Source: Trematomus loennbergii (taxonomy: Eukaryota; Chordata; Actinopteri; Perciformes; Nototheniidae). Taken from it: a stretch of 64,000 bases of DNA. Position numbers and translations under genes: made by a program. The stretch spans positions 1 through 64,000 of the forward strand of contig JAAOOA010000354.1 in NCBI GenBank assembly GCA_012861695.1. Reading direction: 5' to 3'. Shown here in pieces: positions 11,701-23,700 of this stretch. Positions within the stretch are counted from its first letter, which is position 1. Every line of letters starts with the position of its first letter. The notes under the pieces are model-generated. The model was not told the origin of the DNA. It did not search any database and worked only from the letters and a program-made list of their open reading frames with translations.

Positions 11701-14700
11701 AAAGAAATCCCTTTACTACGAAACCATCACATGTTTAACTATCATGAGTACGGGAGCAAAGCAGTGAGCGTCTGTCAGGAAGCTGGGTCACGACCAACCA
11801 GCTGGGAATAACATTGATGGCAAGATGTATTAAAGGAAACTTCATCTGAGCTCAATGAGGCCGAGATAATGCAAGTAGGAGAGGATTTAACAGCCTGTCA
11901 ACTCCAAATGAAGCTCCACAACGCTCTGTTTATCACATATTTTGAGGAGAGACCCTGAAGACACATCCTTACAGTCATTTAGTTTTTTACACCTGAGCTT
12001 TTCCTATCCCTGCACTATTTCTTAATGTCTTTCATTTGTGTAAAGCGCCTTGTGTTGAAAGGTGCTGTATGAATACACTTGCCTTCCTACTTAATCATAT
12101 TGAGAGACATATTCCACCCTTCAGTGAAATGTAACGTGTTGGTGGTACAGACCTGGTTGGCGAGGCCGTGCAGAGGGCCAGCGAGGCCGTTCATGGCGGC
12201 GCTGAAGGACAGGTAGGGGTCGGACAGAGCGCTGCCCACCAGGTGGCTGGTGTGAGCGCTGACGTTCCCTCCTTCATGGTCACTGAGAGAAGAGAGATGT
12301 TCAGAGGTCAAAACCCTGCTATGTGCTGATGCTGTACCTGTGTGTGTTACATGTAGTGTGTGTACCTGTGTGTGTTACATGTAGGTGTACCTGTGTGTGT
12401 TACATGTAGTGTGTGTACCTGTGTGTGTTACATGTAGTGTGTGTACCTGTGTGTGTTACATGTAGTGTGTGTACCTGTGTGTGTTACATGTAGTGTGTAC
12501 CTGTGTGTGTTACATGTAGTGTGTGTACCTGTGTGTGTACCTGTGTGTGTTAAATGTAGTGTGTAACTGTGTGTGTTACATGTAGTGTGTGTACCTGTGT
12601 GTGTTAAATGTAGTGTGTGTACCTGTGTGTGTTACATGTAGTGCGTGTACCTGTGTGTGTTAAATGTAGTGTGTGTACCTGTGTGTGTTACATGTAGTGT
12701 GTGTACCTGTGTGTGTTACATGTAGTGCGTGTAGTGTGTGTACCTGTGTGTGTTAAATGTAGTGTGTGTACTTGTGTGTGTTAAATGTAGTGTGTGTACC
12801 TGTGTATGGTGAGGTAGTGTGTGTGTACCTGTGTATGGTGAGGTAGTGTGTGTACCTGTGTATGGTGAGGTAGTGTGTGTACCTGTGTATGGTGAGGTAG
12901 TGTGTGTGTACCTGTGTATGGTGAGGTAGTGTGTGTACCTGTGTATGTGAGGTAGTGTGTGTGTACCTGTGTATGGTGAGGTAGTGTGTGTACCTGTGTA
13001 TGGTGAGGTAGTGTGTGTACCTGTGTATGGTGAGGTAGTGTGTGTACCTGTGTATGGTGAGGTAGTGTGTGTACCTGTGTATGGTGAGGTAGTGTGTGTG
13101 TACCTGTGTATGGTGAGGTAGTGTGTGTACCTGTGTATGGTGAGGTAGTGTGTAGTGTGTGTACCTGTGTATGGTGAGGTAGTGTGTGTACCTGTGTATG
13201 GTGAGGTAGTGTGTGTGTGTAGTGTGTGTACCTGTGTATGGTGAGGTAGTGTGTGTACCTGTGTATGGTGAGGTAGTGTGTGTACCTGTGTATGGTGAGG
13301 TAGTGCGTGTACCTGTGTATGGTGAGGTAGTGTGTGTACCTGTGTATGGTGAGGTAGTGTGTGTACCTGTGTATGGTGAGGTAGTGTGTGTACCTGTGTA
13401 TGGTGAGGTAGTGTGTGTACCTGTGTATGGTGAGGTAGTGTGTGTAGTGTGTGTAGTGCGTGTACCTGTGTATGGTGAGGTAGTGTGTGTACCTGTGTAT
13501 GGTGAGGTAGTGTGTGTAGTGTGTGTGTGTGTAGGTGTGTACCTGTGTATGGTGAGGTAGTGTGTGTACCTGTGTATGGTTGTGTAGTGTGTGTACCTGT
13601 GTATGGTGAGGTAGTGTGTGTACCTGTGTATGGTGAGGTAGTGTGTGTACCTGTGTATGGTGAGGTAGTGTGTGTACCTGTGTATGGTGAGGTAGTGTGT
13701 GTACCTGTGTATGGTGAGGTAGAGCCTCATGAGCTCAGTGAACTGGGAGTCGTTGTATCCCAGCATGTTGCTGAAGTTGTGGACCAGTCCAGGTTGGAGT
13801 CGATGGCTCCGATGCTGCTCACGGTAAAGGTTACGGTAAATCTTAGCAGCGATGCAGGGCAGCTTCGCAATCAGATCCATGGAGTCCTCGTACACGAACT
13901 GAGCGGAGCAGCACAAGAGGGTTAAAGGAATTAAAGAGCAATGCATCGGATAGTCGAGAGACAAGGTTTCATTTTCCGGCCGTAGCTCCAAATAAACCGT
14001 CAGTGTTTGCCATCAAGCTCCTGCTCTCCCCGTGTCTCTCCCAGAGTCTCCATTGCTTCAGAAGTCTCCATCACAGTATGACATTTTCAGGAGAGGACGA
14101 CGTGTGACGGTTTGAACTCACCTCCCAGTACTTGGACTTGTGCACCCCCTCGGAGTAGGCGCGGGCGAAGCTGCTCTCGCTGTTCAGAGCCGTGATGGCG
14201 GCGCTGAACTGGGACATGGGGTGCAGGTTGGTGGGGAAGTTATCCAGCATGGTGACCACGTGGGAGGGGAGGGCCGCTCGCTTAGCCCACTCTTTGGAGA
14301 CCCAGCTCACCTGAGAGACAGAACACACACACACACACCGTTAGAGGAACACACACCGTTAGACAGGAACTGAAGTATCCTGCTCTTACTACATCATGTA
14401 CAGTTTCATCCCACAGGCCATAAGACTAAAACACCTGAACTAAGAACATCCAGAACATCCATCTGTTCATGCAACTTACAAATGATGTATCACTTGTATA
14501 GAGACTCTTATGGCACTATTTCTATTCTATTTGATTGTATTTACTTGCACTATTTTATCTGTGTTATTGTGTTGCTCTGTTGGAGGAGCCTGTGACCTCA
14601 GATTTTCATTGTCATATCTACACTGCATCTGCTGAACACATGACAATGAAAGCCTTGAATTGAGATATCCTGCTCCGACTGCATCAAGCACAGTTTCTTT

Positions 14701-17700
14701 TGTTTTATTTGCACCATTTTGGAGGAGACTGGGACTTCAGATTTTCATTTGTAAAAACATTTATACAGTCAAAGTACGTCCTTAAAGTTTACAATATTAT
14801 TTAAGATAAAAAATAAAAAAAACACTATACAAAATGTGTTGGATGGTTTTTCCATTCATAAAAACGACGCTGTGGCGACTGAGCATATGATACTGAGCAT
14901 TTGATACTGAGCATGTGATACTGAGCATGTGATACTGAGCATGTGATACTGAGCATGTGATACTGAGCATGTGATACTGAGCATGTGATACTGAGCATGT
15001 GATACTGAGCATGTGATACTGAGCATGTGATACTGAGCATGTGATACTGGGCATATGATACTGAGCATGTGATACTGAGCATGTGATACTGAGCATGTGA
15101 TACTGAGCATGTGATACTGAGCATATGATACTGAGCATACGATACTGAGCATACGATACTGGGCATACGATACTGAGCATACGATACTGAGCATACGATA
15201 CTGGGCATACGATACTGGGCATACGATACTGGGCATACGATACTGGGCATATGATACTGGGCATATGATACTGGGCATATGATACTGAGCATATGATACT
15301 GAGCATATGATACTGAGCATATGATACTGAGCATATGATACTGGGCATATGATACTGGGCATATGATACTGAGCATATGATACTGGGCATATGATACTGG
15401 GCATATGATACTGGGCATATGATACTGGGCATATGATACTGGGCATATGATACTGAGCATATGATACTGGGCATATGATACTGGGCATATGATACTGAGC
15501 ATATGATACTGGGCATATGATACTGGGCATATGATACTGAGCATATGATACTGGGCATATGATACTGGGCATATGATACTGGGCATATGATACTGAGCAT
15601 ATGATACTGAGCATATGATACTGGGCATATGATACTGAGCATATGATACTGAGCATATGATACTGGGCATATGATACTGAGCATATGATACTGAGCATAT
15701 GATACTGGGCATATGATACTGGGCATATGATACTGAGCATATGATACTGAGCATATGATACTGGGCATATGATACTGAGCATATGATACTGAGCATATGA
15801 TACTGAGCATATGATACTGGGCATATGATACTGAGCATATGATACTGAGCATATGATACTGAGCATATGATACTGGGCATATGATACTGAGCATATGATA
15901 CTGAGCATATGATACTGGGCATATGATACTGAGCATATGATACTGAGCATATGATACTGAGCATATGATACTGGGCATATGATACTGAGCATATGATACT
16001 GAGCATATGATACTGGGCATATGATACTGAGCATATGATACTGGCATACGATACTGAGCATGTGATACTGAGCATGTGATACTGAGCGTATGAGAAAGAC
16101 TTTGAATATAGAAGCTCAAGTGCAGTATTTAACTACAATTTGGATTGACTTGTACTTCACTTAAGTATTTCCATTCAATGCTACTTAATACTTTTACTCG
16201 ACTACATTTACACGACAGCTTTAGTTCATTTTCAGAAGCAGATTTTGCTTCGATATAAAACGTGATAACCTCTTAACGTTTTGCAAAACTAAAGCAGTGG
16301 AATCGACCATTACTCTGGATATTCTTTCCCTACATTACCGTCTTCATTTGCCTCTCTATTGCTAGTATATTTATTATTTTACTCAATGTGAATTTGCTAT
16401 ATTCCTGCTGTTTGTGATGCAAGGTATTTATTTAGTCTGTTCTTGTTTCCTATATACTGTGACCATGACCGAACGGGGTAAGGTGGGTATTTTTATTTCC
16501 TTAAAATAGACAAATATTTTTGTACAACATTCAATGTGTTGAAGATGTGATGTCTGCAAAAAACTAATACAAAGATTTTGGAAAAAACCCACAAAAAACC
16601 AGTGGAATAATTTATTTATTTGACTTTTATGTTATTAGTAAATGTTCCTATGTGTATATATCAGACTTCAAAATGTCCTCAGTATTTATTTAATGCTGGA
16701 GATTCTTCTAAATACTCACATAAACCTGAAAGGAGCAGAATATCTCGTCTCTAAGTGAAGAGTACTTTTCACCGATAAATGCAGATGTGTTGGTTGTACA
16801 TTTACACTGAGCTGTTCATTTTAAAGGTAGAATGGAAATAGTTTGTTAAGAAGAACCTTTTAAAGTCAAACTCAGATGCAATATAGTTCAGAATATGGGT
16901 TATAAGAGGTGAGGCCATACTGAAATATGTAGCCGTCAGATAAAAGTGTTATCAGTGCGATTACCCTCTTCAAGGCGAACAGTGGCAGAGGTATTTAGAA
17001 AAAGGCCGACTGAGGGTTTGTTCCCTGGTTATAAGACAATCAGTAGTTCATAGGAGGCTGTGACCTGGAGATAAAACAGTCATAATAAAATGCGTTCAAA
17101 ACTAGGTCAGGCTCAGAGCAGCTTCACAGAATTAGGTCACAGAGAAAATGGTTTTATTGGCCGGACTTTTACCTACACTTTCAGAAGAATAAAGATAATG
17201 ACGACACGAGTCTCAGACAACGGCCTCTACTGTTAGAGATGCTTTCAATGAGGGGGAATGTCTAGGGCCGCCCTCCACTAATCGTCACACGTTTATGATG
17301 CATTGCGATTATAAATATATATTTTTTATTTCCCAAAATGGTTTCAGTTTCAAAGGCTGATAAAGAGCGGTACTATAACAGCGTGGCACGGACGCAGCGG
17401 TGTGAACAGCAGACGCTCCGGAAAGGATTCTTATTGTGTGTGTGACATTAACAGTTATAATTACCCACAAAGACAAGCTGTTTATCCATATATCCATATA
17501 TCTATCTATCCATCAATCCATATATCCATCTATCTGTATCTATCTATCTATCTATCTGTATCTATCCATCAATCCATATATCCATCTATCTGTATCTATC
17601 CATCATCCATATATCCATCTATCTGTATCTATCTATCTCTCTATCCATATATCTGTATTTATCCATATATCTGTATCTATCCATCAATCTGTATCTATCC

Positions 17701-20700
17701 ATATATCCATATATCTATCTATCTATCTGTATCTATCCATATCTATCCATATATCTATCTATCTCTCTGTATCTATCCATATATCTGTATCTATCCATCT
17801 ATCCATCTATCTATTTATTAGGGATGGGAACGATTAAACATTTTTTTTTTTGGGAGGGTTGCCTAAGTTGATTACATATTATCAAATGGAATAATTCAAT
17901 GTATACGTCAGTGCCATAGCTAAATGTGTTAGGTCTAAAGGTGTGTTTTGCTCCGCTCACCGGCCCTCACATCGGGCAGAGCTGCAGGTGCTGATCTCTC
18001 TCTCTCTCTCTCTCTCACGTCCGGTTATACTTCACTCGCGTTTATGTCCAAACCCATCAGATCTAGTTCTAGCTAATGCTATGGCTGCTGCCCCTCCCTA
18101 CACGCAGACCACGCAGACTCAAACCTCATCTTAAGCCCACATTCCAGCTGAGAGGGTCTTCTCTACAGCTGGCCTGATTGTGAATCGCCTACGCACCCGC
18201 CTCTCCCCTGAGTAGACATGCTCATATTCTTAAAGAAGAATGAGTATTGAGTAGCTGCAGTCTGTGCAGAGGCCCTGTTACAGGTTGATCTCTGTTGTGA
18301 TAGGGTTACGTTACCCTAACCCGTTATGGTGTTCGTGGATGATCCCTCTTTCATTTAAAACAAGTTATGTTTTAAGCATGAAAGCTGTAGGCCTATAGCT
18401 GTCAACTGTTCAAACTGTGATCACCAGTTCAATACATTTGACTATTTCGACTTGGTTTCTATACTTATTTGAACATGTATTTATTTGTTTTTCAAAATAA
18501 AATGTTTTTCTCTTCCAGATATGTACATTTCGGTTAACCGTTTTATTGGGGGTCGAATATTCGAATATACATTTGCTTTCAAATTCCCATCCCTACTATC
18601 TATCCATATATCTATCTATCTCTCTATCTCTCTATCTATCCATCTATCCATCACATATGATGAAGTTCCTCTTCATCATAATCATCAACCCTCATTCTGC
18701 AGGAAAATCTAATTTAGGAAACGAGACGAAGTGGAGATACGATCTGACGAAGTGGAGATACGATCTGAAGAGCCCCGGCAGATGGATGCAGATAATGAAC
18801 AGCTGTGAACTCGTTACACTTCATCTCCCCCTGCTCTCACCTGCTCCTCGGTGGGCACCTGTCCTGTGATCAGCAGCCAGAAGAGACCCTCGGGCAGCGG
18901 CTCCTCTCCTCCGGGAGCTTTGGGCAGCAGACCCTGACATTCTGGGATGCTGTAGCCACGGAAACGGATACCCTGCGTTTCAATGGAGACAGAAATGTAT
19001 TGTTATCGTGCAGATTATATTCTTTCATTTCTTATATGCTAGTTGTTTGATCTTATGTTTGCTTGCATGTATAGTAGGTGTGGATAGCTGAAACTATACA
19101 TGACAATAAAACATCTGAATGCTTTCATATCATCCTGGCTGGATTATTGTAACTCCATTCTCACTCGTTTTAGTCACCTCTGACCCGTCTACAAATGACC
19201 CACCAGGTCCAGCAGGAGGACTCGCATCACACCCATCTTAAGAGCTTTACATTGGCTTCCACATTTACATTTAGTCACTTCACAGATGTGGATGAATGAT
19301 GTGAAATATAATCAAGTGTTAAATCAGACTTTAGTTCCACCTGGAGTAAATCCACAAGCTACCCTGCAGTATACAAACTCATTCAAACTAGCTGCACCTT
19401 TACCAGCTTTGAGAACACTTTCATGATCAATCATTATAAAACATATCATATATATTATTCTGAAATGGACCAATCTGCACAATGACTACTTTTACTGTCG
19501 CTACTTTCACTATATTTTGATGAGAATACTTTCCTACTTTTAGTTGAGGAACCTTTTGAATGCAGGACTTTTACTGAAACAGAGTATTCCTACACTCTGG
19601 TACTTCTACTTTTACTCAAGTACAAGATCTGAGTACTTCTACTTTTACTCAAGTACAAGACCTGAGTACTTCTACTTTTACTCAAGTACAAGACCTGAGT
19701 ACTTTTACTTTTACTCAAGTACAAGATCTGAGTACTTCTACTTTTACTCAAGTACAAGATCTGAGTACTTCTACTTTACTCAAGTACACAATCTGAGTAC
19801 TTCTACTTTTACTCAGGTACAAGATCTGAGTACTTCTACTTTTACTCAAGTACGCGATCTGAGTACTTCTACTTTTACTCAAGTACAAGATCTGAGTACT
19901 TCTACTTCTACTCAAGTACGCGATCTGAGTACTTCTACTTTTACTCAAGTATGCGATCTGAGTACTTCTACTTCTACTCAAGTACGCGATCTGAGTACTT
20001 CTACTTCTACTCAAGTACGCGATCTGAGTACTTCTACTTTTACTCAAGTACAAGATCTGAGTACTTCTACTTTTACTCAAGTACGCGATCTGAGTACTTC
20101 TACTTCTACTCAAGTACGCGATCTGAGTACTTCTACTTCTACTCAAGTACAAGACCTGAGTACTTCTACTTTTACTCAAGTACAAGATCTGAGTACTTCT
20201 ACTTTTACTCAAGTACAAGACCTGAGTACTTCTACTTTTACTCAAGTACAAGACCTGAGTACTTCTACTTTTACTCAAGTACAAGATCTGAGTACTTCTA
20301 CTTTTACTCAAGTACAAGGTCTGAGTACTTCTACTTTTACTCAAGTACAAGATACTTATACCACCGCCGTTTATAGGCTATGAAAGAAACTATTTGAAAA
20401 CGAAGGCTAAAGCTAACGTTAGCAGATAGTGACAATGTATGCTAGTTAGCCAGCTCAACGATTCATTAAATAATATTGCGACAGAAACACTTTTCAGTGC
20501 ACATCACGCTCTGCTGGTTAGAACACCCCGTTCTAACCAGCGGTCCAGTCTGTGCCAGTGACTTTGGACCGCACAGTTAATATTAACGAACGCACCGTAG
20601 GTAATGTAGCTAATGAAGCTAGACCCTCATCCCGGAGCAGCAGAGCCTTATTATACATCCATGAGCAGAGCTGACAGGCAGGAAGACTTGTGCTCGCGCT

Positions 20701-23700
20701 TCATTATAATATATAAAAAATAACACCATGCGTGTCATGATGGCACATAACAGCTCGCGGCCGCAGATTACTCCGGGTCCCTGTTTTAAGGTTCTTGTTA
20801 TCACGTATAGAGCCCTGCATGGACAAGAGTACTTGAGTGACCTTCTCCATCCCTTCATCACCAGTAGGTCACTTAGCTCTTCTCCTGGCTGTCCCTCGCT
20901 CTCCAAAACTAAAAAGGTGACCGTGCTTTTTGAAGTAGTGGCTAGTGGTTGTGGATGATTTGATTTCTGCTCACAGGATGAGTTAGGACATGCTGCTCTG
21001 CGTCTGAAGGCTCTCAGAGTAACCAGGGCAAGTGCCTCAGAGGGAGTTTCACTTATTAAAGCAGCTTGGAGGCAAACTGACCTCATCAGGATCCAGAACA
21101 GAGGTCTCGTACACCAGACCCTTCATCCCCCGCATGCCTCCGTACACCTGGGGACACAGCAGAGGATAAAGAGACATTAGGACATGACATTAGGACATGG
21201 TGGAGACATTAGGACATGGTGGAGACATTAGGACACGGTGGAGACATTAGGACACGGTGGAGACATTAGGACACGGAGGAGACATTAGGACACGGTGGAG
21301 ACATTAGGACACGGAGACATTAGGACACGGAGACATTAGGACATGGACAATATATATTTTAATTTAAATATACGTGATATATATATATATATATATATAT
21401 AACACGTATATTTAAATAAAAAATATTTAAAGAAAAGTTTTTCTGAAAAAAATATTTTTTTTTTAAATATTTTTTTTAGAAAATCTCACAATTCTGACTG
21501 TTTTTCTCAGAAAGATATTAAAAAAGATTTTCTGAAAATTATATTTATAACATTTGTTTTGTATTTTTTTCCTAAAATCTCAAATGAATTACTTTCTTTC
21601 AAAAAACAAAAAAAAATAAACTTGTGAAATCTCAAATGTTTCCCATGTGGCCGTAATTCTCTTCTGTCTATCTCCAATCTAGTCTGATCTAATACACAGA
21701 AGTTAGTGCTCTTTGAAAGGCTGCATTGGTATACATGTTATCACGCTTCAGTGTCCTTAAAAATGTGGTTGTATGGATATTATATTCTTTCTGGAACAAC
21801 ACAGGAACCGACACAAGACGTTATCGTGACCGGCCTGTAATAGATGTCAAAATGTGAGCTTCTGCTTCTGCTTTTACGAGGCGTTTTGAAATGCAACGGA
21901 TATATTGGCGTCTGCTAACCGTGTCGACGGTTCAGGAGCGTTTAGTGTCTCCTCTGATATAGAAACAATACATCAAGTCTGAGGTTAATAATCTGAGTTT
22001 CCCCCGCACGCTGTTCGGCTGCCGCTAACGTTAGCTCAGCTTGTGTCTCTGGTTACTTCAGATCCAGGTACCATGACTAAACACCTTTCATCCGGTTAAA
22101 AATCAACCAAGACGTGGCTTAAAACTGGATAAGAAGTACGTTTATGACCACTTCTGTCAGCTAACGTACGCTCACAGGAGACAGAGGATTAACGTTCATT
22201 ACAATTACACATTTCTCTGAAACTACTCGACTGATATTGCATATTTAAAATGATGTGTAACCAGACAAAGATATTGAACCGTGGCGTTCGTCACTCACCA
22301 TGTCGACGTTGATCTGACCTATGTTGGTTTTGCCGTACTGCTGTTTGAAGCTCTTGATGCGGGTCTGTTCTTTGGGGATGAGGTCGGCCAGGATATCCTT
22401 CAGATTCTGCAAAAAAAAACACAACTTTATTTAACATCTAATCTTTCAAATACAAACACACTGCTCCTCCGCTGTGAACCGGGGATAATCAAACAGACTT
22501 ATGTCAACAATGAAGGGAGAGAGATTGATCTGTGGCTCGGCAAAGGTCAGCGTGTTCTATTAATACAACAGAGGAGGAACCAGTGGCTTTTACACATATA
22601 TTCTAAGTTGTGTTTGGAAATATTATAGGAGTATTTTAACAACATTTAAATGTACAAAAAGCTAAGTACAAGATTCTGCACATTGGAATTTAAGTCAAGA
22701 AGTGTGCAGACAAGAGCGCCGCTTCGAACTGAAAGACAGACTTATGTGCGGGGTTCACAATATTAGTATATATATATACATTTTATATATATTTGTTATA
22801 CAATATCCCCACGATAAGCTCACATGACGTGCCTTAGTGTCATGTATAGCGTCTATGAAGGGGGTTAGTAGTGTCCTTAGAATAATAATGACATGAATAT
22901 AGGAGGCAGTGCACTTACTGTTGTTGAAGCGCTGGCATTTCTGGCAGCCTGAAGGAACGCGGCATTCTGGGAAAACACAAGAAATACGATTTTGAGTGAG
23001 AAGCAGAAACCCCAAAACTCGTCATGAACTGTGCAAAAAGTCGATATTTCATATGAGCAAAAAATGTAAATCCAACTCGTTATTTAATGCTTATTTATCT
23101 ATTAAATATCGTTTGACACTTTGCACGATCCTGTCTGGTACTAAGCAAAGTATGATCTTACTTTAAGTAAAAATGTACCCATGAAGCAACACTTCTAGGT
23201 TACTGAAGCTACTTATGAACCAAGACAACCTTAAAATAATTGAACGAAAGCTGCAGATTCATTTTTGTTGTTAGTCAGGTCTATGCAGGAATCCTGAAGT
23301 CACATGTAAGACCTTTTTTAAGACCCTTTCCATACATTTTAAGACCTCATCGCCACTTTGAGTTTGAACCGGTTACCATGGCGACACACTTCACCTCACA
23401 TTTACTATATACAGTATTGATCGTCCTTCCTCCTTATCTTCCAACCATTTGGACGCTAACTTGCATTTCAAAATGTAACACCTTGGAAAATGCCGTTTAA
23501 TACTTTTTAATAGCCTTTATTCAACTCGTAACACTTTGTAAGACCCCGCGGACCCCCTGTAGTCCTGCTATTACCTGAGTAAAGACAGACTTTCAAACTA
23601 ATATGTTGAAGTAGTAGACATCTTCACACCTAAACATTTTCTAGTTATTCAAAATTCAAATGACAGGTTCTTTCTGACCAGTAAACAGAGATGTGAGACG

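Noticed and set aside
12753..13991. 412-codon - strand open frame rich in LTIHRYTHY
   Set aside because: Only the first part (exon 7) is coding in the normal transcript; the rest is the intron 7 VNTR read through. Kept as a splice-site finding, not as a gene.
12336..16087. Regular arrays as a CRISPR locus
   Set aside because: Units are contiguous tandem repeats without unique spacers, in a vertebrate gene intron.
14797..16119. Three overlapping long - strand frames as a repeat protein gene
   Set aside because: They come from a 14-bp tandem repeat without stops; no start context, splice sites or non-repeat domain.
17402..17837. Ser/Ile/Tyr-rich frames
   Set aside because: ATCT tetranucleotide microsatellite.
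19544..20383. Long + strand frame ([11 protein letters not shown] repeats)
   Set aside because: A 33-bp non-coding VNTR inside a repeat; the multiple-of-three unit keeps frames open by chance.
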